64,000 bases of DNA, from contig CANMQP010000016.1 of the NCBI GenBank assembly GCA_947500035.1, positions 1 to 64,000 on the forward strand. The letters run 5' to 3'. A program made the position numbers and the translations under genes. Origin of the DNA: an uncultured Kiloniellaceae bacterium. Its GTDB lineage: Bacteria; Pseudomonadota; Alphaproteobacteria; Kiloniellales; Kiloniellaceae. Shown one piece after another: positions 21,852 to 29,865 of the stretch. The notes beneath the pieces are model-generated. The model was not told where the DNA came from and did not search any database. It was given only the letters and a program-made list of their open reading frames with translations. Position 1 is the stretch's first letter; the number at the start of each line of letters is the position of its first letter.

Positions 21852-23432
21852 ATGAAAAAGCCATCAGGAATGGATGATCGACCTGACCAGTTTCGGCCAC
21901 CGATAATAAAGCAGGTTGGGGTCACCGAGAGCGAGAGGTACTTGGCACATCTCGCAGAAAAGTCCTTCTTGAATCTTTGGTCTTATCCAAGTCCTTATAG
22001 AGACCAAAAAATAGGCGGGAATGGCCGGGGCGATGGTAAAGAGCTCTGTGACCTACTCGTGGTTTGTGGCGATCACATCATAATTTTCTCAGAAAAAAAC
22101 ATTGGGTGGCCATCTGGCGACTTGACCGTCGCATGGAGCCGGTGGGTTAAGCGCGCTGTCATGGCTGCTACCAAACAAGCCAAAGGTGCTGAGAGATGGA
22201 TCAACGAACATCCCACCCGCATTTTTTTGGATCGGAATTGCCAAAACCCGTTTCCAATTGACCTCCCTGAGCCTGGAAAGCGCAAGTTCCATCATGTGAT
22301 CGTCGCACGTGGCGCATCAGACCAGTGTAAGAAACACTTCAAAGGTCACTCTGGCAGCTTGATGATCCAACCAAGCTTGAAGGGAGACATGAACTGGCCA
22401 AAGGAACCAGGTGAGGTCGTCACCTTTGCCATAGGCGACGTGAGCCCGAGTGGACCCTTCGTCCATGTGTTGGATGACGTGTCTCTTGATATTGTGATGC
22501 AGGAATTGGATACGATCCGGGATTTCACAGATTATCTTAAAAAGAAGGAAGATTTTGTTCGATCAGGACGACTGAAACACGCGCACGGTGAAGAAAATCT
22601 GCTCGCCTACTATGCCATCAGGGTCAACGAAGATGGGGATCACGACTTTGTTGTTGATGACGCCTCTTCTCCAATAACGATTGCTCGTGACCACTACAAG
22701 AAGTGGATTTCTGACCCGCAATATCTGGCAAAAAAGGAGGCGGATAAGACCTCCTACGTCTGGGACAAGTTCATTACCCTGTTCACGGACAATATGCTCA
22801 ATGGCACGTCGATCACCCTTGATGATCATAAATTCGAACTGAGTAAGAATGAGCTTGGCGTCCGTTATATGGCCCTTGAAATGCGTTTCAGGAGGCGAAG
22901 CCACGGCGAAGCAATTATGGGGGCTTTGGAAAAAGGGATTAACGAAGACAGCTTCTTTCGCATGATGCTCTCCCCGGCCGAATCAAAAGATAACGAAACC
23001 GCATTTTTCATCATGACTTTCAAGTATCAGGACTGGATGGAAGAAAAAGGTGGGTATGAGCAATATCGAAGAAAGCGCACTGAGCGGGCGACGATCTATG
23101 CCCATGGTGTCCTGGAGAAATACCCGCATTTGAAGCGAGTCGTAGGGATATCACGTGAACCACCTGAGCAAGGTCGCGGTGTATCTGAAGACTTGATATA
23201 TGCCGAGCAAAGCGATTGGACCGACGAAGAACGCCAGCTGATACAAGTCAACTGTAAAAAACTAGGAGTTCTGCAGCGTCCACTTAAAATGCAGCCCGTA
23301 GACGATGACGAGTATCCACAGCTAACCCAAATAGTTTTTGGCCGCTCCACTTCCTCAAATCGGCCGCCGCTAACACGCAAGCAGAGGCGAAAACAAGCTT
23401 CAGTTCTACGAAAAGGACGTCGAAAAAAATGA
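21852..23432 (+). CDS. Uncharacterised 526-aa protein with nuclease-like N-terminus; defence candidate
   Basis: I do not recognise a named family. Residues ~25-100 resemble a PD-(D/E)XK nuclease core: an acidic helix ESERYLAHLAEKSFLNLW, then GDGKELCDLLVV with Asp67, then the strand IIIFSEKN with Lys82. The usual ExK position reads S80-E81-K82, so the active site is a variant and the assignment is tentative. The middle is alpha/beta, with helical segments around 330-420. The C-terminus is strongly basic (TRKQRRKQASVLRKGRRKK). It is monocistronic, flanked by AlpA and OLD genes, in AT-richer DNA. A NERD-like or restriction-like defence nuclease is the working guess. Confidence 0.6.
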   Translation: MKKPSGMDDRPDQFRPPIIKQVGVTESERYLAHLAEKSFLNLWSYPSPYRDQKIGGNGRGDGKELCDLLVVCGDHIIIFSEKNIGWPSGDLTVAWSRWVKRAVMAATKQAKGAERWINEHPTRIFLDRNCQNPFPIDLPEPGKRKFHHVIVARGASDQCKKHFKGHSGSLMIQPSLKGDMNWPKEPGEVVTFAIGDVSPSGPFVHVLDDVSLDIVMQELDTIRDFTDYLKKKEDFVRSGRLKHAHGEENLLAYYAIRVNEDGDHDFVVDDASSPITIARDHYKKWISDPQYLAKKEADKTSYVWDKFITLFTDNMLNGTSITLDDHKFELSKNELGVRYMALEMRFRRRSHGEAIMGALEKGINEDSFFRMMLSPAESKDNETAFFIMTFKYQDWMEEKGGYEQYRRKRTERATIYAHGVLEKYPHLKRVVGISREPPEQGRGVSEDLIYAEQSDWTDEERQLIQVNCKKLGVLQRPLKMQPVDDDEYPQLTQIVFGRSTSSNRPPLTRKQRRKQASVLRKGRRKK

Positions 23433-23630
23433 ACTGGGCAGTTGAGGAAACAAGCTGTTCACTTAACTTTTGCAAAATCTGCTTATCGTGACATGTTGCC
23501 ATCGATGCGAGCCGCAGCGTTCGGTAAAAACGGCTTCAAACCGGATTTTCTCCGCATAATCAAAAAGTACCCGTCTTCGTCAACGCGTATCTCTTGCCTA
23601 CAGCTTTTGCTTCTTGAAGCTGTGCCACCA

Positions 23631-23867
23631 TCAACCCCGGCTCAATCGATCCTGCTCGTCGATCCAACCTTGAATTTCACTCTCGCGCCAGGCGTTTCTC
23701 GTCTTGCCGATCTTGATGGGCGCCGGAAATCTGTTCTCTTTCACCAAGCGCCAGATGTAGACACGTGAGAAGCCGATACACTCGACGACTTGCTTTGTGC
23801 TGAGAAGGCGGTCCGGGGTGCGGTTGGAATTAGTTCGGGCGGCCTTGAAGCCAACTGCGTTGTTCAT
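23631..23867 (-). CDS. alpA: AlpA-family regulator/excisionase
   Basis: A 78-aa winged-helix DNA-binding protein. The AlpA/MerR-like segment RLLSTKQVVECIGFSRVYIWRLV is followed by the wing (FPAPIKIGKTRNAWRESEIQGWI, positions ~46-69). AlpA proteins in P4-like elements and Gram-negative PICIs activate integrase or satellite genes and assist excision. Its promoter region contains a nested inverted repeat (23877-23929). No Shine-Dalgarno is evident before the ATG. It faces left, opposite to the nuclease-like gene. Confidence 0.88.
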   Translation of the reverse strand: MNNAVGFKAARTNSNRTPDRLLSTKQVVECIGFSRVYIWRLVKENRFPAPIKIGKTRNAWRESEIQGWIDEQDRLSRG

Positions 23868-24192
23868 TGATTAGTTGCTCGTGCTTGCGCCGAGGAACGT
23901 TCCTCGACGGAGATTTCATAAGCACGAGCTAGTTGGTCCGACCTAGTACCTAGTCGGTGGGGCTCGCAGTGGTATCAACCCCGGCAAAACGCCCGAGTGG
24001 TGTTGACAATTATATCGAGATGGAAACGCCTGTAAACAATCGCGAGATTGCATTCGATCGGAGATGACAACGAACGGCTCCAGCAAGCTCTCGAACACTA
24101 GTTTGTTGCTTCGAGTTGAATAGACAGGTTGATCTAGGGTGCATTGCAGATCATTCTTGTAATAGTTGCGCAGGAAAACCTCGGGGGATCTC
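23868..24192. other. Divergent regulatory spacer between alpA and the OLD gene
   Basis: 325 bp with dense symmetry: the perfect palindrome CGAGGAACGTTCCTCG (23891-23906), outer inverted arms GCTCGTGCTT/AAGCACGAGC (23877-23886 and 23920-23929), and CCGAC/GTCGG arms at about 23938-23957 around two CCTAG copies. TTGACA occurs at 24003-24008, without a well-spaced -10. No ORF supported. Confidence 0.5.
23877..23929. promoter_or_regulatory. Nested inverted repeat upstream of alpA
   Basis: A 16-bp perfect palindrome (23891-23906) sits between 10-bp outer inverted arms (23877-23886, 23920-23929), starting 10 bp from the alpA start codon. It is probably an operator for AlpA or for a helper-phage regulator, or an mRNA leader structure. 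Confidence 0.55.
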
Positions 24193-26049
24193 ATGCGGTT
24201 GAGTAAGTTCAAGGTCTGTAAATATCGTAATATTCAGGACTCTGGCTGGATCGATGTCAACGATATCACCGCATTTGTCGGACAGAACGAGGCGGGAAAG
24301 AGCAATCTATTTGAGGCACTCCACTGTTTGAACCCCTACGTTGAGGGAGCAGCTTACGATACATCGGAGGACTGGCCTATCGATGACTGGGGTGGGCGAC
24401 AGGACTCAGAGGGGACTCTGGTTTGCGAAGCTTATTTCGATCTGAACGAGAGCGACATTGCTGATCTGTTTGGCCAAGGGGTGCTGGGACAAGAGGCGCG
24501 AGACGAAGACGAATATGACGAGTACGACGACGATGCTGAAGACGATGAGGATGCAGAAGAAGCAGAAGTTCAACCCCCTATAGATCTTCCGGAAACGGTA
24601 CGGGTGTATGCCTGGAGGTGTTACGGTGATCAAACAGGCTTCGAAATCGAGAATTCGGAGGCTCTTGGATTGGATGCAGAGCGCGCCAGCGAATGGGCTG
24701 AAGAGAACACTCCGAAATTTGTTTTGATTCATGACTATGAGATGTCTGGTACGCAAGTTGAGTTAACGGATCTCAGGACGCGATGGGACCAACATGGGCG
24801 CGAAAATCGTCACCTGTTGAGCAACGATGACCAGACAATTTTGGTGGTGCTTGATCTAGCACAAATTGATATTGATGAGTTTATCGATAAAGGTGCGACA
24901 GCAGAAGGGCGCACAGTTCGCTCCTTCGATAAGAGAGCGGCCTCTGCGTATCTTACTCAACAGTTTCAAAAGCTTTGGACACAAAAAGCTGTTCGATTTG
25001 AAATCGAGATTGATGGTCCCACTCTAAACATCTTCGCTGTCGATGAGGCTATCGGCTTCCCAGTAAGGCTAAATCGCCGGTCGACCGGCTTCAGGTGGTA
25101 CGTTTCGTTTGCTTGGAAGTTTACTCATGCAAGTGGCGGCGAGTACCAAAACTGTATATTGCTGCTCGAAGAGCCTGGAATTCACCTTCACTATAGTGGA
25201 CAGAGAGATCTCTTGCGGGCGTTTGAAGATCTTTCTGCTACCAACACCATTCTCTACACGACCCATTTGGCATCGATGGTCGACCAAGCGAACCCAGAGC
25301 GCGTTCGGATCGTAGAGAGCCGTGACAACAATCATTTGGCAATTACCCATGGCGTGGTGAGTTCGCAAACGGCACCTATGGCGGTTATTGAAACCGCTCT
25401 AGGACTGACACCAGATCTGAGCGGGATGTTGGGCAATCGTAAGGTGCTCATCGTTGAGGGAGGCACGGACGCGCTTATCATTAGCAAGCTGTCGGGTGTC
25501 CTCATCGCAAGTGGTAAAGAAGGATTGTCCGATCAGATTTATCTTTGGCCAGCACAAACGGCATCAAAAACGCCAATGTATGCTGCCTTTGCGATCGGTC
25601 AAAAATGGGATGCTGGGGTTTTGCTTGATAGCGATTCGGCTGGTCAGGATGCTAAAAAGAAAATCGCCGCCATGGATCTTAAGGAAGTTGCAGATGCTGA
25701 CGGATCGGTATTCCGCACGTTGATGTTAGGTGATGCCTCTGGAATTAAGAAAACAGATGTAGCGATAGAAGATTTGTTCCCTGACGATTTTTATCGTGGC
25801 TGTGTCAACACGGCTTATGGCCTAGCAATTCAAGACACTGATCTTCCAGTTGATGGATCGACAATGATCGCAACAAGAGTTGAGAAAGTTCTTAAGAACA
25901 AACACTCCATGTCATTGGATAAGAAGCGTGTTTTAGCCGAAATGCTCAAGCAATTCGATACTTGGTCTGAGGTTCAGCACTTGCCGGAGGGCACTGCGGC
26001 TGCGGCTGAAAGCTTATTCCGCAAGATCAACGGCGCGTTCGAGACGTAA
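24193..26049 (+). CDS. OLD-family ATPase/TOPRIM nuclease
   Basis: A 618-aa protein with an SMC/ABC-type ATPase head: Walker A GQNEAGKSNLFEAL (about residues 29-42), Walker B LLLEEPGIHLH (about 322-332). A C-terminal TOPRIM domain follows: LIVEGGTDALII (about 418-429) with the catalytic Glu, and LLDSDSAGQDAKKK (about 476) with the Asp-x-Asp pair. An unusual, almost purely acidic insert of about 25 residues lies near 103-127. OLD proteins act in phage exclusion; in the two-gene Gabija system they pair with a UvrD-like helicase. No such partner is next to this gene, so it looks like a class 1 solo OLD. The ATG at 24193 is used, preceded by GGGGGA. It is the last gene before the right attachment site. 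Confidence 0.88.
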   Translation: MRLSKFKVCKYRNIQDSGWIDVNDITAFVGQNEAGKSNLFEALHCLNPYVEGAAYDTSEDWPIDDWGGRQDSEGTLVCEAYFDLNESDIADLFGQGVLGQEARDEDEYDEYDDDAEDDEDAEEAEVQPPIDLPETVRVYAWRCYGDQTGFEIENSEALGLDAERASEWAEENTPKFVLIHDYEMSGTQVELTDLRTRWDQHGRENRHLLSNDDQTILVVLDLAQIDIDEFIDKGATAEGRTVRSFDKRAASAYLTQQFQKLWTQKAVRFEIEIDGPTLNIFAVDEAIGFPVRLNRRSTGFRWYVSFAWKFTHASGGEYQNCILLLEEPGIHLHYSGQRDLLRAFEDLSATNTILYTTHLASMVDQANPERVRIVESRDNNHLAITHGVVSSQTAPMAVIETALGLTPDLSGMLGNRKVLIVEGGTDALIISKLSGVLIASGKEGLSDQIYLWPAQTASKTPMYAAFAIGQKWDAGVLLDSDSAGQDAKKKIAAMDLKEVADADGSVFRTLMLGDASGIKKTDVAIEDLFPDDFYRGCVNTAYGLAIQDTDLPVDGSTMIATRVEKVLKNKHSMSLDKKRVLAEMLKQFDTWSEVQHLPEGTAAAAESLFRKINGAFET

Positions 26050-26169
26050 CTACACTGAACGCCGATGTGATGTACTATTCTATAATTAGTTTGCTTGTTT
26101 GCATGAAAACGGATCTCGGGTTTTCGTAGAGCACGCTATCCAATACCCCGGCATCCAAATCCACCGATT

Positions 26170-26189
26170 TGTTACCACAGATGTTACCT
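26170..26189. repeat. Integrase arm-site-like direct repeats (right end)
   Basis: TGTTACCA at 26170-26177 and TGTTACCT at 26182-26189, 12 bp apart. They lie 55 bp inside the right attachment repeat and match the pair near the integrase. Confidence 0.55.
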
Positions 26190-26243
26190 TGGCGGCCCAA
26201 CGTGACCCCGGCCAAGCTTCAATTTCTTGCTAAGTGATTGTTT

Positions 26244-26295
26244 TGAATGGTGCCCCATGACAGACTCGAACTGCCAACCCCCTGATTACAAATCA
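26244..26295 (-). repeat. Right attachment repeat
   Basis: 52 bp identical to 8473-8524. It spans the tRNA-Thr 3' end, CCA, T arm and the 3' half of the anticodon arm. The element-borne copy restores the tRNA gene after integration. Confidence 0.93.
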
Positions 26296-26323
26296 GGTGC
26301 TCTACCAGTTGAGCTAATGGGGC
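26248..26323 (-). tRNA. tRNA-Thr (TGT anticodon), integration target
   Basis: A 76-nt gene with encoded CCA. The acceptor stem GCCCCAT/ATGGGGC pairs perfectly. The D arm (AGCTCAACTGGTAGAGC), anticodon loop TTTGTAA with anticodon TGT, and T arm GGTTCGAGTC-type loop are present. The island's 52-bp repeat covers its 3' part. Confidence 0.95.
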
Positions 26324-26639
26324 TCAGGGTGTGGCGGCGTTAACGCGCGCCAACGGGTAGATTGGGCGGAAAATAGTGCTTTCGGGGCGCGAGGGCAACC
26401 AGTCAATTTTCCGGCGCCGATTTTGGCGACCCGTTTGCCCTAAGCTGCAGAAATTCGGTCAGGAATCGGTGTTTCGAGGCTGGCTTTGGTGGCCGGGTTC
26501 TCCATCGGCGTTAACTCTTTGCGCGCAGATGTCACAAGATTGCGCCTATCTTGCCCCCGGTTTGACGCAACAGGTTAACGCTGCCCGCAGGTAATTTCGG
26601 CTTCGGATCGAGTGCAGTGCCAAGCCGGAAGGAACCCTG
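26324..26639. other. Spacer right of tRNA-Thr
   Basis: 316 bp, GC-rich again like the chromosome. It must contain the tRNA-Thr promoter on the minus strand. Open frames here lack ribosome-binding sites and plausible composition; I see no gene. Confidence 0.4.
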
Positions 26640-26819
26640 ATGGGTCAGATTGACCACGGATACGATATTTCGACCGTCGCCCGCCTTATGTTGCCCAGCG
26701 AAGTGGAGCGCAGCTCGATCGACGTGCTTGACGTCCTGGATTGCGATCCGGAGCGTATGGAGCCGATCTTCACGGTGAAGGAGCCCTCCGCCTATCACGC
26801 GGCATTGCCGGAGCGCTGA
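26640..26819 (+). CDS. Small hypothetical protein (59 aa)
   Basis: A short ORF starting MGQIDHGYDISTVARLM and ending AYHAALPER. AAGGA lies at good distance before the ATG. The composition is balanced, with an acidic helix-like centre (SSIDVLDVLDCDPERM). No domain recognised. Its reality rests on the ribosome-binding site and amino-acid composition. Confidence 0.45.
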   Translation: MGQIDHGYDISTVARLMLPSEVERSSIDVLDVLDCDPERMEPIFTVKEPSAYHAALPER

Positions 26820-27428
26820 CGGCACGAATCGACTCCAGGCCGGCATGGCGCCAGCCGGGCCGGAGCGTTTCCGGGGTTTTATCGTGCCTGGAATAGCAGT
26901 CCTCGACCTAGACAGCCAGATACTGACGCGGGATGACTGCGCCCAAAACCTTATCCGCCGTCTGACTGGGAGGCGCGCTCACTGAATTTTGAGCAACGCA
27001 GAAATCACTTGGTCCGCTGCCGTGCGGCGAACCTTGTTGATGCGTTTGAAGCGGGTGGGGGTCTAAATTTCAGGGTCGATGGCCCCGGTGAGGAGGTGCA
27101 CTGCTTGTGCATGAATTTGCGGCTCCGATTCGGGTATGGGACCTGCCTCTCTGACCGGGCCGGCACATCCGTCCATTTTCTAGTGCAAATTGTGTGTCCT
27201 CCGCATGGCTGTTGGAATCTTCTCCACGGCCTCTATCGCTCGGAAAAGAAGCACTAAACATTTCAAATATATTGGAAAATTCCGTTGATCCGGCACCGTT
27301 ATGCGGAATCCGGGCGCCGGGCTGCTGCGATCTCTACTTGTCTATGCTATTTATATTTGTATATAGACGTTAGCTCTGCAAGTTAAGGGATGTATTGATG
27401 TTTCCGCTGTCGCGCCGGAGGAAAAGCT
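26820..27428. other. Gene-poor stretch before the PAS gene
   Basis: About 600 bp. A 33-codon GTG-started frame (26884-26985, reading VPGIAVLDLDSQILT...) looks protein-like but is too short to support. Other frames have implausible composition. The last ~100 bp are AT-rich and should carry the PAS gene promoter. Confidence 0.4.
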
Positions 27429-28013
27429 ATTTCTGATTCCGCGTCTTGGGATCTTGCCGATCAGATCGCCAAAGAGAACTTCTCACAGCTGAACCAATTG
27501 CATATCGACAACGGGGTTTCGCCCCCAAAGGTTGTGTGGCAGCCACGCGGGCGTGATCTCAAACAAGAGCAGCTCCAGTTCCTTTTAGCGTACTGGAAAA
27601 ACCTGAGCGACGGAGACGGCCGAGTCGCGGCAGATGAGATTGATCCCCTAAACATGTGGCCGGCACTCGGCTTCGTCATACTGGTGGATGTTGTGGAGGG
27701 CGGCGAAGACTTCCGGGTCCGGGTCTATGGTTCTGCGATTGCCCAGTCGGTCGACGTGGATGTGACCGGCAAACTGATATCCGAGACACCCTGGCAGGGC
27801 GTCGTTATGGATTTCTTTTACGCTGTCTACCGGGCCGTCCTGATTCGTCCCGAACCGCTCTACACCGAACACGAGCCGCCCGCCGACGTGGGCGTTAAGC
27901 TGTGGCACCGCCTGATGCTGCCGCTGGTGTCCGGCGATGGAGAGGTCTGCCGTGTCCTGGTCGGCAATGTGCCCGGCGAGTGGCGAAAGCCAGTCAAGGA
28001 CGGCGAGGACTGA
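27429..28013 (+). CDS. PAS_5-type domain protein with apparent ATT start
   Basis: About 194 aa if started at ATT 27429. Residues ~55-180 match the alphaproteobacterial PAS_5 pattern: a YWKNLSDGDG helix, DEIDPLNMWPALGFVILVDV, then FRVRVYGSAIAQ with VTGKLISE, and a final strand pair. PAS domains sense ligands or partners; no output domain is attached. The frame is open from a TGA near 27390, with no in-frame ATG or GTG before the PAS fold. GGAGGAA at 27417-27423 stands five bases before ATT at 27429, an ideal Shine-Dalgarno spacing. A TTG at 27498 would give 171 aa without a ribosome-binding site. The start is therefore uncertain. Confidence 0.7.
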   Translation: MSDSASWDLADQIAKENFSQLNQLHIDNGVSPPKVVWQPRGRDLKQEQLQFLLAYWKNLSDGDGRVAADEIDPLNMWPALGFVILVDVVEGGEDFRVRVYGSAIAQSVDVDVTGKLISETPWQGVVMDFFYAVYRAVLIRPEPLYTEHEPPADVGVKLWHRLMLPLVSGDGEVCRVLVGNVPGEWRKPVKDGED

Positions 28014-28124
28014 GGCCCGGGCCCAGGGGGTGTCAGCTCCCTGATCGGAGTCATAAGGACGCTAAACCGCCTTCGGCGATCCCATCTGAACTTGATCTGA
28101 TCTCGCTTCCGGTCATTGAGGCAC

Positions 28125-28156
28125 TGCCCGGCACCGGACCTGCCCGGCACCGGACC
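28125..28156. repeat. Short tandem repeat (two 16-bp units)
   Basis: TGCCCGGCACCGGACC is repeated exactly at 28125-28140 and 28141-28156, with a partial third unit after it. It lies in the spacer between the convergent PAS gene and aminotransferase gene. Confidence 0.7.
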
Positions 28157-28201
28157 TGCCCGACAGAGCCTGACGCCCAAAGACGACATCACGCCGAGAG
28201 A

Positions 28202-29584
28202 CTACATCACGCCGAGATCCTTGGCGGTCATATCCAAAGACAGGCGCGCGCGCTTGACCAGCTCATCGATTTCCGGCTTCGACATGATCAGCGGTGGTGA
28301 GACCACCAGGGTGTCGCCGACCGCCCGCATGATCAGGCCGTTGCCGGTCGCATAGTCCTTGCAGAGCGCGCCGGTGGTGCCGACATCGGCGAAACGCGCG
28401 CGCGTCACCTTGTCCTTTGCCAGTTCGATGGCGCCCAGGAAGCCGATCCCTCTGACCTCCCCAACCAGCGGATGATCCGCCAGTTCGCCCAGCTTTGACT
28501 GGAGGTAGGGGCCGGTCCCACTGCGCACCCTCTCGACGATGTTCTCTTCTTCCATCAGCCGGATGTTCGCCAGAGCCACCGCACAGCAGACCGGATGTCC
28601 GGAGTAGGTGAAGCCGTGATAGAACTCGCCGCCGTCTTCGATCAGGGTTCCGGCGACACGCTCGCCGACCATGACGGCGGAGAGTGGCAGGTATCCGGAG
28701 GAGATACCCTTGGCGAGCGGCATGATGTCCGGCGAAATGCCGAAGGTCTCGCAGCCGAACCAGTTGCCTGTGCGCCCGAAGCCGCAGATCACCTCATCGG
28801 CGATTAAGAGGATGTCGTACTTCCGGCAGATTTCCTGAACCTTCGGCCAGTAGCTTTCCGGCGGAATAATGACGCCGCCTGCACCCTGGACCGGTTCGCC
28901 GATGAAGGCCGCGACGTTCTGCGCGCCGAGAATCAATATCCTGTTTTCCAGCGCTTCCGCGGCCTTGAGGCCAAGCTCATCCGGCGTCAGGTCGCCGCCC
29001 AGATCGAACCAGTAGGGCTGCATGACGTGTTCGAAGCCGGGCAGGGGAAGATCGGCCTGGCCATGCATGGCCGCCATGCCGCCAAGGCTCGCCGCCGCCA
29101 TGGTACTGCCATGGTACGCGTTGTTGCGGCTGATGAAGATTTTCTTGCTCGGTTTCCGGGCCAGGTTCCAGAAGTGGCGCACCATCCGCACGATGGTGTC
29201 GTTGGCATCGGAGCCTGATGAACCGTAGAACACATGGTTCAGGCCGTCGGGGGTGATCTTGGCCAGCTTCTCCGAGAGCTCCACCGATGGGGGCGTCGCG
29301 GTTTTGAAGAAGGTGTTGTAGTAGGGCAGCTCGAGCATCTGGTCGTAGGCTGCCAACGCCAGTTCCTTGCGACCGTAGCCCATATTGACGCACCAGAGGC
29401 CGGCCATGCCATCCAGGATCCGGTTGCCTTCGGAGTCGGTGAGCCAGACACCCTCGGCCTTGGTGATAATGCGGCTGCCGCCCTCGTTTGCCAGGCCTTT
29501 GGTGTCGGTAAAGGGGTGCAGATGATGCTTGGCGTCGGCCTCGCGCCACCAGGCGGTTTCATTGCGGGAAAGTTGGGTGCTCAT
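28202..29584 (-). CDS. Class III aminotransferase, probably putrescine/polyamine:pyruvate type
   Basis: A 460-aa PLP-dependent omega-aminotransferase. Conserved features: GMAGLWCVNMGYGR near residue 60, SGSDANDT (phosphate-binding), YHGSTMAAASLGG, DEVICGFGRTG with the PLP-interacting Asp, and the Schiff-base Lys in LAKGISSGYLPL. It resembles SpuC-like putrescine-pyruvate aminotransferases, and the gene lies directly downstream of a gamma-glutamylputrescine-synthetase-like gene, both leftward. The amino acceptor would be pyruvate, forming alanine. The ATG at 29584 is used with AAGGA upstream; a 41-residue upstream extension is low-complexity Arg-rich and rejected. Beta-alanine or another omega-amine is an alternative substrate. 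Confidence 0.85.
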   Translation of the reverse strand: MSTQLSRNETAWWREADAKHHLHPFTDTKGLANEGGSRIITKAEGVWLTDSEGNRILDGMAGLWCVNMGYGRKELALAAYDQMLELPYYNTFFKTATPPSVELSEKLAKITPDGLNHVFYGSSGSDANDTIVRMVRHFWNLARKPSKKIFISRNNAYHGSTMAAASLGGMAAMHGQADLPLPGFEHVMQPYWFDLGGDLTPDELGLKAAEALENRILILGAQNVAAFIGEPVQGAGGVIIPPESYWPKVQEICRKYDILLIADEVICGFGRTGNWFGCETFGISPDIMPLAKGISSGYLPLSAVMVGERVAGTLIEDGGEFYHGFTYSGHPVCCAVALANIRLMEEENIVERVRSGTGPYLQSKLGELADHPLVGEVRGIGFLGAIELAKDKVTRARFADVGTTGALCKDYATGNGLIMRAVGDTLVVSPPLIMSKPEIDELVKRARLSLDMTAKDLGVM

Positions 29585-29865
29585 AATCTTGGTTCCTTGA
29601 TCTGCAGTCTTTGAACGCGGCGTCCGGAGGACGCGCGGATAAGGCTCTGGCGCCAGGCGGCGCGAGCAGGCGTTCAGGCGGTCAAGGATTGAAGCCGATG
29701 CGCGCACAGAGGATCAGGAGTTCGGCCAGACGTGACGGCAGCCCGCGATTGGCGCGGGGCAGGTCATCGCTCACATCGCGTTTTTCTGGCCGCATTGACT
29801 TCTCAAAATGCAATTACAGAAGCAGGATCCATGAAGCTGAGCCCTTTCGTCAAGCTGGATCGAAG

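Larger units (their letters stand above)
8473..26295. mobile_element. Phage-satellite-like genomic island integrated in tRNA-Thr
   Basis: The element is bounded by 52-bp direct repeats from the tRNA-Thr 3' end; unit length between repeats is 17,771 bp. It encodes a P4-type integrase just inside the left repeat, a primase-polymerase/helicase, a terminase-small-subunit-like protein, an AlpA-like regulator, a leftward operon of phage-flavoured genes and several putative defence genes. It has no complete head or tail module, lysis genes or large terminase, unlike a prophage, and no conjugation genes, unlike an ICE. That combination is typical of PICI/P4-like satellites. The sequence is visibly AT-richer than both flanks. 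Confidence 0.85.

Noticed and set aside
23442-23768. Rightward frame of 108 codons after the 526-aa gene
   Set aside because: It overlaps most of the clearly recognisable alpA gene and has no ribosome-binding site or domain.
8525-26243. CRISPR arrays, insertion sequences or retron-like elements in the island
   Set aside because: No regularly spaced repeats, transposase or reverse transcriptase found. The hairpins at 16988-17188 lack a reverse transcriptase neighbour.
26884-26985. 33-codon GTG-started frame with protein-like sequence
   Set aside because: Too short, with no clear ribosome-binding site. It may be a decayed fragment but cannot be supported.
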